64,000 nucleotides of DNA from NCBI GenBank assembly GCA_963847615.1, contig CAWKAN010000020.1, positions 620,001-684,000 on the forward strand. The letters are read 5' to 3'. Both the position numbers and the translations under genes were made by a program. This DNA is from Palsa-883 sp963847615 (lineage in GTDB: Bacteria > Pseudomonadota > Alphaproteobacteria > Acetobacterales > Acetobacteraceae). Under the pieces are notes generated by a model that was not told the origin of the DNA, ran no database searches, and worked only from the letters and a program-made list of their open reading frames with translations. Each line of letters starts with the position of its first letter. The stretch's first letter is position 1. This document shows positions 54,706 to 62,724 of this stretch, one piece after another.

Positions 54706-56355
54706 TCAGAGCCAGCCGCCGACCGTGCCGGCGGCAAACACGCTGATCCCCTGGGTCAGCGCCTGGGCGACGAAGGCGCGCACCACGTCGTGCAACTGCG
54801 CTTCCTCGACATAGGCAACGGTGACGTGGTTGCTCTGGTGGCCGGCCATCAGGTCGTCGCGGCCGACGCCGTCGAGCACGGCGTTCATCAGCGGCCATTG
54901 GTAGGTGGTGGCGCGGCGGCGGCGCTCGAATTCTTCCTCCGGCAGCTCGGCGGCGTGGCCGGTGCCGATATGCATGATCACCTGGGTGCCCTCGTAGTGC
55001 GCGCGCGCCCAGACGAAGCTGCCGGCCTTGCACTGGCCGGTGATGGTGGCGCCGCCCATCGGGAAATACATCGGCGGCTGGCGATAGCCGGTGGCACCCT
55101 CGATGCCGCCCTTCAGATGGGCGAACGGCACCGCACCGGAAATCTCCAGGTCCCAGTAGAAGTTTTCCCCGAACGCGCTGCCCCAACGCACGTCGTGCAG
55201 CGTGGTCTCCGCCGGCAGGCCGAGCGACGATAGCAGCCGCCACAGCATGGTCTGCGGAATGCCGCTGCCCATGTCCACCTCGTTGACGCAGGGGATCGCC
55301 TGGCCCGGCCGGATGATGGTGCCGTCGCTGTCGGGGATCGGGAAGCGCTCGGCCGAGCCGATGGCGCCCTCGGCGAAGTCCGACGCGGCGCAGGAGCGCG
55401 CCAGCCCCTGCTGGTACTGCACGCCGACCGCGGACAGGCCGAAGCGGCGGGCGAAGCGGCCGAGCGCGATCAGCATGGCGCACTGCTCCAGCACCTGCGC
55501 GCGGATCAACTCGGTCGCGGGATCGCTGCCGAAGCCGAAGCGCATGCCGCGCGCCTCGTACCAGCGCAGGCAGGCCTCGCGCAGCTCGGCCGGCACGGCA
55601 GCCATCTCTACCAGCAGCGCCGATTGCGACAGCGATTCCATCGGCATGCCGATCTCGGCCAAGGCGCGCTGCGGGAACACGCCGTTGATCATGCCCATGC
55701 AGAAACTGTCGAACAGCCCCATGATCTCCTTGTGGCGCAGCACGTAGTCGCCGACCCGCCGGCCGATCTCGCCGGCCGGCGTGCGCAGCACGGGATGCTC
55801 GGCGGTGACCGGGTGCAGATAGCTCGTGTCGTGCTCGATCCGACCGGTGTCGAGCCAGGCGCGCAGGCCGTGGAGGAAAAATGCGTCGTCGAAATTTTCC
55901 GACCACAGCCGCGCGCAGGGTTTGCCCAGGCTGGTCAGCGTGCCGGCCAGGCACAGCATGCCGACCAGGCCGGGCCAGGTGCCGTCGAAATTCGCCAACA
56001 GCAGGATTTTCCCCCGGTGGTGCAGCAGGCTGGCGGCCAGGTGGTGCGAGTATTGCCAGGCGGTCAGCAGCACGATCACCGGCGCCTCGGGGTCGATGCA
56101 GGCGAACAGGTCGCTGCCCTCGCGCTGGCTGCTGATGAAGCCATGGCCCTTGTCGGCCTTCACCGGATGGGCGCGCCGGAGGGCGACGCCGAATTTTTCT
56201 TGCAGCACGTCGTGCAGCTTGCGTTCGAATGTCTCCTGCACCGGCCAGCATGCGACGTTGGCGGACTCGCGCAGGTCGGCATTGGTGACCAGCAGAATCT
56301 CGTTGCGTCCCGCACTGATCCGGGGTTCGGCGTCAGCGAGCTGGAGCGTTAGCAT
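54706..56355 (-). CDS. L-fucose/L-arabinose isomerase superfamily protein
   Basis: 549 residues. The N-terminal domain carries VWQYSHHLAASL-like (TAWQYSHHLAASLLHHRGKI) and ANFDGTWPGLVGMLCLAGTL segments. The C-terminal half has VEVDMGSG-like NEVDMGSGIPQTMLWRLLSS, GSAFGENFYWDLEISGAVPF and a last region ATTYQWPLMNAVLDGVGRDD. This recalls the fucose isomerase fold without all canonical active-site residues identifiable. The ATG at 56355 follows AAAGGG. It is downstream of a FGGY kinase gene, 12 bases away, implying an isomerase-kinase step on a pentose or deoxyhexose. Confidence 0.8.
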   Translation of the reverse strand: MLTLQLADAEPRISAGRNEILLVTNADLRESANVACWPVQETFERKLHDVLQEKFGVALRRAHPVKADKGHGFISSQREGSDLFACIDPEAPVIVLLTAWQYSHHLAASLLHHRGKILLLANFDGTWPGLVGMLCLAGTLTSLGKPCARLWSENFDDAFFLHGLRAWLDTGRIEHDTSYLHPVTAEHPVLRTPAGEIGRRVGDYVLRHKEIMGLFDSFCMGMINGVFPQRALAEIGMPMESLSQSALLVEMAAVPAELREACLRWYEARGMRFGFGSDPATELIRAQVLEQCAMLIALGRFARRFGLSAVGVQYQQGLARSCAASDFAEGAIGSAERFPIPDSDGTIIRPGQAIPCVNEVDMGSGIPQTMLWRLLSSLGLPAETTLHDVRWGSAFGENFYWDLEISGAVPFAHLKGGIEGATGYRQPPMYFPMGGATITGQCKAGSFVWARAHYEGTQVIMHIGTGHAAELPEEEFERRRRATTYQWPLMNAVLDGVGRDDLMAGHQSNHVTVAYVEEAQLHDVVRAFVAQALTQGISVFAAGTVGGWL

Positions 56356-56367
56356 GGCGATCACCCT

Positions 56368-57957
56368 TTACTGCGTTGCATCCATCATCCGCCGATAGCG
56401 GCACCAGTCGTCGTACAGCGCCAGGTACACGGCGTATTTCGTGTCGTGGAAGGCGCGCCGGGCGGGATCGGCGCGGATCGTGCCGCCGACATGCGCCATC
56501 GACGCGGCGGCCGCTTGCAGGTCGGCGAAGGCGCCGCTGGCGGTGGCGGCCAGGATCGCCGCGCCGAGCGTCACTGCCTGCTCCTCGCTGCCCAGATGCA
56601 GGTCGCAGCCGGTGGCGTCGGCGTGCTCGCGCAGCAGCCTCGCGTTGCGCGTGCCCCCGCCGGTCATCATCACGTGGCCGATACGATGGCCGGCGTCGTT
56701 CAAGCTGGCGATGATGTGGCGCGTGCCGTAGGCCAACGCCTGCACGGTCGCCAGATACTGCCGCGCCAGCGCGTCCGGCCCGTGCTCCAGCGTCAGCCCG
56801 GCGATCATGCCGCGTGCCAGCGGATCGGCGCGCGGTGAGCGGTTGCCGTGGTGGTCGGCCAGCACGTGCAGATGGCGCGTCGGCTCGGGTTCGCGCGCCT
56901 GCAACGCGGCCACCCAGTCATTGGCGATGTCGTAGACGCTGCGTCCGGCTGCGGTGGCTGCTGCCTGCAATGCCGGCCAGGCATCGTGCTGGCGCAGCGT
57001 CCAATCGATCAACGAGCCGGCGGCGCTCTGGCCGCCCTCGTTCAGCCACCAGCCCGGCAGCATGGCGCCGAAATACGGCCCCCAGACGCCCGGCACCATG
57101 ATCTTCTGGCGGCTGACCACCAGGTGGCAGCATGAGGTGCCGCTGATGATCGCCAGGCCGCCCTCGGGCGCCGCGCCGAGCAGCGCCAGGCCACCGGCAT
57201 GGGCGTCGATGATGCCGGTGGCGACCACGGTGCCGAGCGGCAGGCCGAGCTCGGCGGCGGCGCGCGGGGCAAGCCGCCCGGCGGCGGAGCCGAGCTGGCG
57301 CACCTCGGGCGGGACCAGGCGCGGCAGGCCGGACAGCCCGACGGCATCAAGCAGGCTGGCGCTGAACCGCTGCTCGTGCGCCAGGTAGTTCCATTTGCAA
57401 GTAAGCGTGCAGACGCTGGCGACGTCGGCGCCGGTGGCACGCCATACCATGTAATCGGCCAGGTCGAGGTAGCGCCACACGGCCGCGTGGCGCTCGGGAA
57501 AATGCCGGCGCAGCCACAGCACCTTCGGCAGCTCCATCTCGACGCTGACCTCGCCGCCGACATAGGCCAGCGCGGGATCGTGCGTGGCGTTGATCGCGGC
57601 GGCCTCGGCCACCGCGCGGTGATCCATCCACATGACGATGTCGCGCTGCGGATCGGCGTCTTCCGCCACCGAGACGGGCGCGCCGCCGGGGCCGACGGCG
57701 ACCAGCGAGCAGGTGGCGTCGAAGCCGATGCCGCCGACGTCCGCCGGCGTCACGCCGGCCTGGGCGAGCGCGGCGCGCACCGCGGTGCCGGTCTGCGCCC
57801 AGATGTCGGCGGAGGACTGCTCGAACACGTCGGCGCGCGGGTTGAACTGGCGGATCGGGCGGACCGCGAAGCCGAGCTCGGCGCCGGCGCGATCGAACAC
57901 GCCGGCCCGCACGCTGGCGGAGCCCACGTCCACGCCGATGAATGCGGATGCGTCCAT
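56368..57957 (-). CDS. FGGY family pentulose/carbohydrate kinase
   Basis: 529 residues, ribulokinase/FGGY family. It shows FIGVDVGSASVRAGVFDRAG (phosphate-1 loop), IWAQTGTAVRAALAQAG, a substrate region MWMDHRAVAEAAAINATHDP, adenosine-side ATGIIDAHAGGLALLG and the second phosphate motif HVMMTGGGTRNARLLREHAD. The FGGY signature itself is only partly conserved. AAAGGA precedes the ATG at 57957. An FNR-type box is centred 70 bp upstream. It likely phosphorylates the ketose made by the next gene's product. Confidence 0.88.
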   Translation of the reverse strand: MDASAFIGVDVGSASVRAGVFDRAGAELGFAVRPIRQFNPRADVFEQSSADIWAQTGTAVRAALAQAGVTPADVGGIGFDATCSLVAVGPGGAPVSVAEDADPQRDIVMWMDHRAVAEAAAINATHDPALAYVGGEVSVEMELPKVLWLRRHFPERHAAVWRYLDLADYMVWRATGADVASVCTLTCKWNYLAHEQRFSASLLDAVGLSGLPRLVPPEVRQLGSAAGRLAPRAAAELGLPLGTVVATGIIDAHAGGLALLGAAPEGGLAIISGTSCCHLVVSRQKIMVPGVWGPYFGAMLPGWWLNEGGQSAAGSLIDWTLRQHDAWPALQAAATAAGRSVYDIANDWVAALQAREPEPTRHLHVLADHHGNRSPRADPLARGMIAGLTLEHGPDALARQYLATVQALAYGTRHIIASLNDAGHRIGHVMMTGGGTRNARLLREHADATGCDLHLGSEEQAVTLGAAILAATASGAFADLQAAAASMAHVGGTIRADPARRAFHDTKYAVYLALYDDWCRYRRMMDATQ

Positions 57958-58019
57958 GTCAGGTCCTTTGCCGCAGGCCGCGCGCGCTGCCCACGCTAGC
58001 GCCGGCACCGGCACGGGCG

Positions 58020-58033
58020 TTGATCCAGGTCAA
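58020..58033. promoter_or_regulatory. FNR/FixK-type box
   Basis: TTGATCCAGGTCAA, identical to the box at 13432-13445. Centred about 70 bp upstream of the FGGY kinase start (57957), in the 108-bp gap after the permease gene; it could drive the kinase-isomerase half separately. Confidence 0.65.
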
Positions 58034-58065
58034 CCGCACGCCGCCGCCTTCGGCACGAGCGGTCG

Positions 58066-58953
58066 TCAGCCCTTCACGCCGCCCGCCGTCAGGCCGGCGA
58101 CGATCTCCTTTTGCATGAACAGCGTCAGCAGCAGCACCGGGGCGGTGACCACCAGCGCCGCGGCGGCGAGCGGGCCCCAACTGATCTGCTCGAAGGTCAG
58201 CACGTTGTAGACCGCGACGGGCAGCGTGCGCGTGGTGCGCCCGGCCAGCACGACGCCGAAGATGAAGTTGTTCCAACTGAAGATGAACGCCAGGATGGTG
58301 GCCACCATGATCCCGGGCCGCGCCAGGGGCACCGCGACGTAGCGGAACGCCTGCCAGATGGTGGCGCCATCGACCAGCGCGGATTCCTCCAGCGCGACCG
58401 GCAGGCCCTCGAAATAGCCGATCATGATCCACACCACGATCGGCACCGTGAGCACCAGGTGGGTGATGATCAACGGATACAGCGTGCCCAGCATGCCGAG
58501 CCACTGAAAGATCAGGAACAGCGGGATCAGGTACGACAGGCCCGGCGTGACGCGGGCGACCAGGATCAGCACCGCTGCCTTGGTCGCCCGCGTCTTGGCG
58601 ATGCCGTAGCCGGCCGGCACGCCGAACAGCAGCGCCAGCCCGGTGGCGGAGAACGACACGATCACCGAGTTGATCGTGTAGGTCAGGAAATCGTTCTTCG
58701 CGAACACGTTGACGAAGTTGGCCAGCGTCGGCGGATGCGGGATCAGCACCGGCGGATAGGCGGTGTTGTCGATCTCGTTCTTCAATGACAGCGAGATCAT
58801 CCAGATGAAGAACAGGATCGACGGCGAGACCAGGATCAGCACCGACAAATAGAGGCCGGCCTGGTTGATCCAGTGGCGTACCCGATACCGGGTCACCGCG
58901 CGCGGATGCCGTTCCCCTCGGGTGACGGCAGGTTTCAGTGGCGGCGGGGCCAT
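58066..58953 (-). CDS. sugar ABC transporter permease, MalG-like
   Basis: 295-residue inner-membrane permease with six helices. The EAA loop is EESALVDGATIWQAFRYVAV and the C-terminal end PVLLLTLFMQKEIVAGLTAG is typical of MalG/UgpE-type subunits. It pairs with the permease encoded directly upstream; its ATG overlaps that stop by one base. It is the last transport gene before the kinase. Confidence 0.9.
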   Translation of the reverse strand: MAPPPLKPAVTRGERHPRAVTRYRVRHWINQAGLYLSVLILVSPSILFFIWMISLSLKNEIDNTAYPPVLIPHPPTLANFVNVFAKNDFLTYTINSVIVSFSATGLALLFGVPAGYGIAKTRATKAAVLILVARVTPGLSYLIPLFLIFQWLGMLGTLYPLIITHLVLTVPIVVWIMIGYFEGLPVALEESALVDGATIWQAFRYVAVPLARPGIMVATILAFIFSWNNFIFGVVLAGRTTRTLPVAVYNVLTFEQISWGPLAAAALVVTAPVLLLTLFMQKEIVAGLTAGGVKG

Positions 58954-59867
58954 TACAGTGTCATCTCTTGTTGGCGGATGCCCAGCAGCACCAGGCTGGT
59001 CGCCATGATCAGCACGAAGAACACCACCACCATCGCCGAGGCGTAGCCCAGGGCGTAGTAGCCGAACGCGGTCTGATACAGCAGCAAGTTGATGGTTTCG
59101 CTCGAGGTGCCCGGTCCGCCGTTGGTGATCACGAAGATCGTGTCGAACGCCTTCAGCGCGTCGATGATGCGCATCACCGCGGCCACGACGATGAACGGCC
59201 AGATCAGCGGCAGGGTGATATAGCGGAACATCTGCCAGCCGTTGGCGCCGTCGATCATCGCCGCCTCGTACGGGTCGATCGGCAGGCTGGAGATGCCGCC
59301 CAGCACGATCAGCATCACCAGCGGCGTCCACTGCCAGGTCTCCACCATCACCAGGGTGGGGATCACCGTGCTGCTGCTGTAGACCCAGCTCGACGGCGGC
59401 AGGCCGACCGAGGTCAGCAGGTAGTTCAGCACGCCAAGCTGGGGGTGGAACATCATCGTCCACACCAGGGCGATCGCCACCGGGGTGGCCATCATGGGCA
59501 GGATGAATGCCGTGCGCGCCGCACCGCGCAGCACGAAGTTGCGGGCGAAGCAGACCGCGGCCCACAGGCCGATCAGCATCGGCAGGATCACCGCGGCCGT
59601 GGTGAAGTACAGCGTTCGCACGACCGCCCAGCGGAAGCGGTCGTCGTGCAGCAGGTGCGCGTAGTTGGTCAGCCCGACATAGTAGACGTTGCCGGACACT
59701 TTCCAGTCGTGTACCGACATGACCACGGTGAACAGCCAGGGGAAGACGATGACGGCGGCAACGATGAATGCCGCCGGCACCGCGAACAGCCAATAGCGCC
59801 TTGCGTAGTTGCGTCGCCGCGGACGGGCGAGCGGCGCAACCGCCGTGTCGGACGCCGTTGCGCTCAC
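58953..59867 (-). CDS. sugar ABC transporter permease, MalF-like
   Basis: 304-residue permease with six helices and the EAA loop YEAAMIDGANGWQMFRYITL. The N-terminal region contains FPWLFTVVMSVHDW and a motif GLTNYAHLLHDDRFRWAVVR usual for UgpA/MalF-like subunits. Start ATG at 59867, 13 bases after the binding-protein stop. It forms the pore with the next gene's product; no ATPase subunit is encoded here, so a shared MsmK/UgpC-type ATPase is expected elsewhere. Confidence 0.91.
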   Translation of the reverse strand: MSATASDTAVAPLARPRRRNYARRYWLFAVPAAFIVAAVIVFPWLFTVVMSVHDWKVSGNVYYVGLTNYAHLLHDDRFRWAVVRTLYFTTAAVILPMLIGLWAAVCFARNFVLRGAARTAFILPMMATPVAIALVWTMMFHPQLGVLNYLLTSVGLPPSSWVYSSSTVIPTLVMVETWQWTPLVMLIVLGGISSLPIDPYEAAMIDGANGWQMFRYITLPLIWPFIVVAAVMRIIDALKAFDTIFVITNGGPGTSSETINLLLYQTAFGYYALGYASAMVVVFFVLIMATSLVLLGIRQQEMTL

Positions 59868-59880
59868 CCCCCGCTCCGCG

Positions 59881-61203
59881 TCAGGTCTTCAGCGACTGTT
59901 CCAGGATCGGGCGGAAGGTGGCGGTGGCCTTCTTCAGCTCGGCCGCCGGATCGCCGCCCTCGATCATGTTGGTCAGCGCGATGCCGAACACGTCGCGGAA
60001 CTCGGTTACCGGCACGATCTCCGGCAGGCCGGGGCGGGCGATCTTCACGCTGGCCAGCAGGGTGGTGAGCCATTCCTGGCCGAACGGGCTGTTCTTCAGC
60101 AGCGTCGGATCGCTGTAGGTGCTCATGCGCGGCGAGGCACCGCCGCCCATGTTCACCAGGTTCAGCTCCATCTGCTTGCTGGTCGCCCACTGGCAGTAGA
60201 GATAGGCGGCGTCCTTCATCTGGCTCTTGACCGGAATGCCGAGCGCGTCGGTGAACACCGGGCAATAATGCGCCTTGGGCCCGGCGGGCATCAGGCCGAA
60301 GCCGACGTGATCGACGATCTTCGACACTTTCGGATCGAGCAGCGGCGGGGTGAAACCGACGCCGTCCATCCACATGCCGACCTTGCCCTGCATGAAGCTG
60401 GTCTGGCATTCGTTCCAGTTGAAGCCGACCACGCCGGGCGGCGCGGTTTCGCGCAGCAGCGACTTGTACATCTGACCCGCCCACACCGCCTGCGGCGTGT
60501 CGGTCAGCAACGTCTTGCCGTCCGGCGTGACGGTTTCCTGACCCTCGCCGAGCAGCAGGCTGGTCCATACCGGCACGTTGGCGTTCTTCACGCCGCGCGC
60601 GACGAAGCCGTAGATGCCCTTGCTCGGCTCGGTGAGCTTGCGCGCGGTGGCCAGCATCTCGTCGAAGGTCTTCGGGAAGCTCAGTTTCCGGTCCGCGAAG
60701 ATCTGCTTGTTGTAGTAGACCAGCCAGATGTCGGTCTCCACCGGCAGGCTGTTGACACGCCCATCCGGCTGGGTGGCGGCGCGCAGCGCGCCGGCGCTCA
60801 TGTCGGCCCAGTCGTAATCCGGCGCGGTCAGTTTCGGGTTGGCCAGGTAGGGCCGCAGGTCCACCAGCCAATGGCCTTCGCCGACCACGCGCTTGGAAAC
60901 GTGCAGCGAGAAGTGGGTCACGTCGAAGCTGGGCCGGCCGGAGGCGAGCTCCATCACCATCTTCGGCCGCTGCTGCTGCTCCGGCATCTGCTCCGACAGA
61001 ACCTTGATGCCGGTAAGCGCCTCGAATTCCTTCTCGTGCGCCTGCAGGTTGTCGGCGCGCGGGTTCTTGGTCAGGCTGACGGTGATCGTCTGGCCCTTGC
61101 ATTGCTGCCAGTTGAAGGCGGGTTGCGCGCTCGCACGGCGCAAAATCGCCGGTGTGGCCAGTAGGACCGTCGAGGCAGCCAACAGAGTACGACGCCGGAC
61201 CAT
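59881..61203 (-). CDS. sugar ABC transporter substrate-binding protein
   Basis: 440-residue solute-binding protein (family 1, UgpB/MalE-like) with a TAT-type signal (VRRRTLLAASTVLLATPAIL). The mature part shows DVTHFSLHVSKRVVGEGHWL and GKVGMWMDGVGFTPPLLDPK, and the linking strands ALGIPVKSQMKDAAYLYCQW. AGGAG is spaced seven bases from the ATG at 61203; an in-frame upstream start lacks this site. An FNR-type box is centred about 82 bp upstream. First gene of the sugar operon. Confidence 0.92.
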   Translation of the reverse strand: MVRRRTLLAASTVLLATPAILRRASAQPAFNWQQCKGQTITVSLTKNPRADNLQAHEKEFEALTGIKVLSEQMPEQQQRPKMVMELASGRPSFDVTHFSLHVSKRVVGEGHWLVDLRPYLANPKLTAPDYDWADMSAGALRAATQPDGRVNSLPVETDIWLVYYNKQIFADRKLSFPKTFDEMLATARKLTEPSKGIYGFVARGVKNANVPVWTSLLLGEGQETVTPDGKTLLTDTPQAVWAGQMYKSLLRETAPPGVVGFNWNECQTSFMQGKVGMWMDGVGFTPPLLDPKVSKIVDHVGFGLMPAGPKAHYCPVFTDALGIPVKSQMKDAAYLYCQWATSKQMELNLVNMGGGASPRMSTYSDPTLLKNSPFGQEWLTTLLASVKIARPGLPEIVPVTEFRDVFGIALTNMIEGGDPAAELKKATATFRPILEQSLKT

Positions 61204-61277
61204 AGCGTATCTCCTCATTTCCAGGGTTTCTGCCCAGGTTCGGCAACAAATTTCATAGGAAAATCAGGCTCTGCACC

Positions 61278-61291
61278 ATGATCTAGATCAA
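61278..61291. promoter_or_regulatory. FNR/FixK-type box
   Basis: ATGATCTAGATCAA, read on the minus strand TTGAT-CTAG-ATCAT, one mismatch to the consensus. Centred about 82 bp upstream of the sugar-binding protein gene start (61203). Confidence 0.6.
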
Positions 61292-61354
61292 TTGCGCCGC
61301 GCCTGCTTTGCCGCGCGCCCCGTGGCGCCGGTCCAGCCAGGCGCGGACGCCGGG

Positions 61355-61438
61355 GAGGTGCCGCGGACGAGGCCCCGTGGACGAGGTGCCGTGGACGAGG
61401 TGCCGTGCACGAGGTGCCGGGGACGAGGTGCCATGGAC
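61355..61438. repeat. six tandem copies of a 14-bp unit
   Basis: Six contiguous copies of GAGGTGCCGTGGAC with one to three changes each (61355, 61369, 61383, 61397, 61411, 61425). The unit length is not a multiple of three and the region is non-coding, so it is a VNTR-like tract between the sugar operon and the coiled-coil gene. Confidence 0.75.
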
Positions 61439-61468
61439 AAGGAGCTTGGGTTGCGGTGGGGCCGGCGA

Positions 61469-62050
61469 TCAGTCCCCCCGCCAGGCCGCCCGCAATCGCG
61501 CGGTAAGGCCGCGCGCCCTCCTGGCAGCCGTGTCCGCCGTCATGGCATTCGTCATGGCATCGACCACCTGGGCGGCATCCTCGGCCTGAGCGCGCGCCTG
61601 TTCGGCTTCCGCCTCGGCCGCCGCAAGCTGGGCCAACAACTCGTCGATCCGCGTGCGGAGCGCATCGGCCCGGCCGCGTTCCGCGTCTCTGGCGCGCTCC
61701 GCCTGCTCCGCCCGGCTCTGCTCTGCATCCCGTGCCCGTTCCGCCGCCTCGGCTTGTCGCTCCGCCGCCTCCGCCTGCCGCTCCGCGACCTCCGCCCGGT
61801 CACGCAAGGCCGCGACCGCGGCCTCCAGGACGCTCAGCACCCTTGGGTAATCCGTGGGATCGGCGGATGGCGAATCTGTCTCGTCCGCAGGACTGGGGGC
61901 GCGCGGGCGCGCCCAGTCCAGCGTCGTCGGCCGATCCTCGGCGGCGATAGTGGCCGGCGGCTGACCCGGCGCCGCCTGCTGGGCGATCGCCAGGGCCGCT
62001 TCGGGAGACGGGCGCGCAGTGCCGGCGCGCGGCTTGAGAGCCTTCATCAT
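61469..62050 (-). CDS. coiled-coil protein, ParA partner candidate
   Basis: 193 residues. The N-terminal 70 are Pro/Ala-rich and probably disordered. Residues about 75-165 form a strong coiled coil of Ala/Glu/Arg heptads with repeats of AERQAEAAERARDAE, and the short C-terminus is basic (ARGLTARLRAAWRGD). Its start overlaps the ParA stop by four bases, so the two are cotranslated. Plausible roles are a ParB-substitute, an adaptor for cargo positioning, or an anchoring factor. No family recognised. Confidence 0.68.
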   Translation of the reverse strand: MMKALKPRAGTARPSPEAALAIAQQAAPGQPPATIAAEDRPTTLDWARPRAPSPADETDSPSADPTDYPRVLSVLEAAVAALRDRAEVAERQAEAAERQAEAAERARDAEQSRAEQAERARDAERGRADALRTRIDELLAQLAAAEAEAEQARAQAEDAAQVVDAMTNAMTADTAARRARGLTARLRAAWRGD

Positions 62051-62724
62051 GGCGTGGTTACATCATCATGCGACGGTGCGGCCATGTCGTCGTGCAGGAT
62101 GGGAACCCAGCCCATGGCGTGCAACTCGGCAATCAGGCTGGCGATCTCCGCGGCTGGCACCCCGGCGGTGGGCGCCCGGCCGCTGTAGGTCATCTCGCCG
62201 TAGGCAACCAGGTCGGACAGGGATGCCGTCAGGCGCGGCAATCCGGCGGCCGCGATCTCGCCGGCGGCGTGGCGCGCCAGGGTGGTGCGGCGGACGCGGT
62301 TGAGCAGGACACGAACCGGGATGTCCCGCCGCGCTGCCCGTGCCAGCCCCGCGACGAGCCGTACCGTCTTCTCGGCCTCGGTCACGTCCGGCTCGCCGGA
62401 CAGACAGGGCACCAGAACCGCGTCGGCACTGGTCATGGCGACGGTTGCGGCCCGGTTGCCGAAGCCGGCGGTATCCACCAGCACCAACTCGGCTTCATCG
62501 GCTTTGGCGGCGATCAGATGCGCGAGGCGGATTTCGTCGGGTTCGGCCAGGGCCTCGAACGGGGGCCCCTCATAGGTTCGTGTCGCCCAGCGGTAGAGCG
62601 CCTGGGTTGGGTCGGCATCCAGCACCACGAGCCGCAATTGGCCGGCGAGGCTGGCGGCGAGCACCTGGCAGGCGGTTGTCTTGCCAGGCCCACCCTTGGA
62701 ACTCGCCACAGTCAGCACCGGCAT
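62047..62724 (-). CDS. ParA family ATPase
   Basis: 225-residue P-loop ATPase of the ParA/MinD superfamily. The deviant Walker A is SSKGGPGKTTACQVLAASLA (about residues 8-27), Walker A' LVVLDADPTQALYRWATR (Asp for hydrolysis), and the switch region LVLVDTAGFGNRAATVAMTS. It is a short type without a DNA-binding N-terminal extension, like ParA proteins of plasmids or orphan cargo-positioning systems. No ParB with a ParB/Srx domain and no clear parS cluster is adjacent; the next gene encodes a coiled-coil protein. Confidence 0.88.
   Translation of the reverse strand: MPVLTVASSKGGPGKTTACQVLAASLAGQLRLVVLDADPTQALYRWATRTYEGPPFEALAEPDEIRLAHLIAAKADEAELVLVDTAGFGNRAATVAMTSADAVLVPCLSGEPDVTEAEKTVRLVAGLARAARRDIPVRVLLNRVRRTTLARHAAGEIAAAGLPRLTASLSDLVAYGEMTYSGRAPTAGVPAAEIASLIAELHAMGWVPILHDDMAAPSHDDVTTP

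Noticed and set aside
61355..61438. Possible CRISPR array
   Set aside because: The 14-bp units are contiguous with no spacers, so this is a plain tandem repeat.
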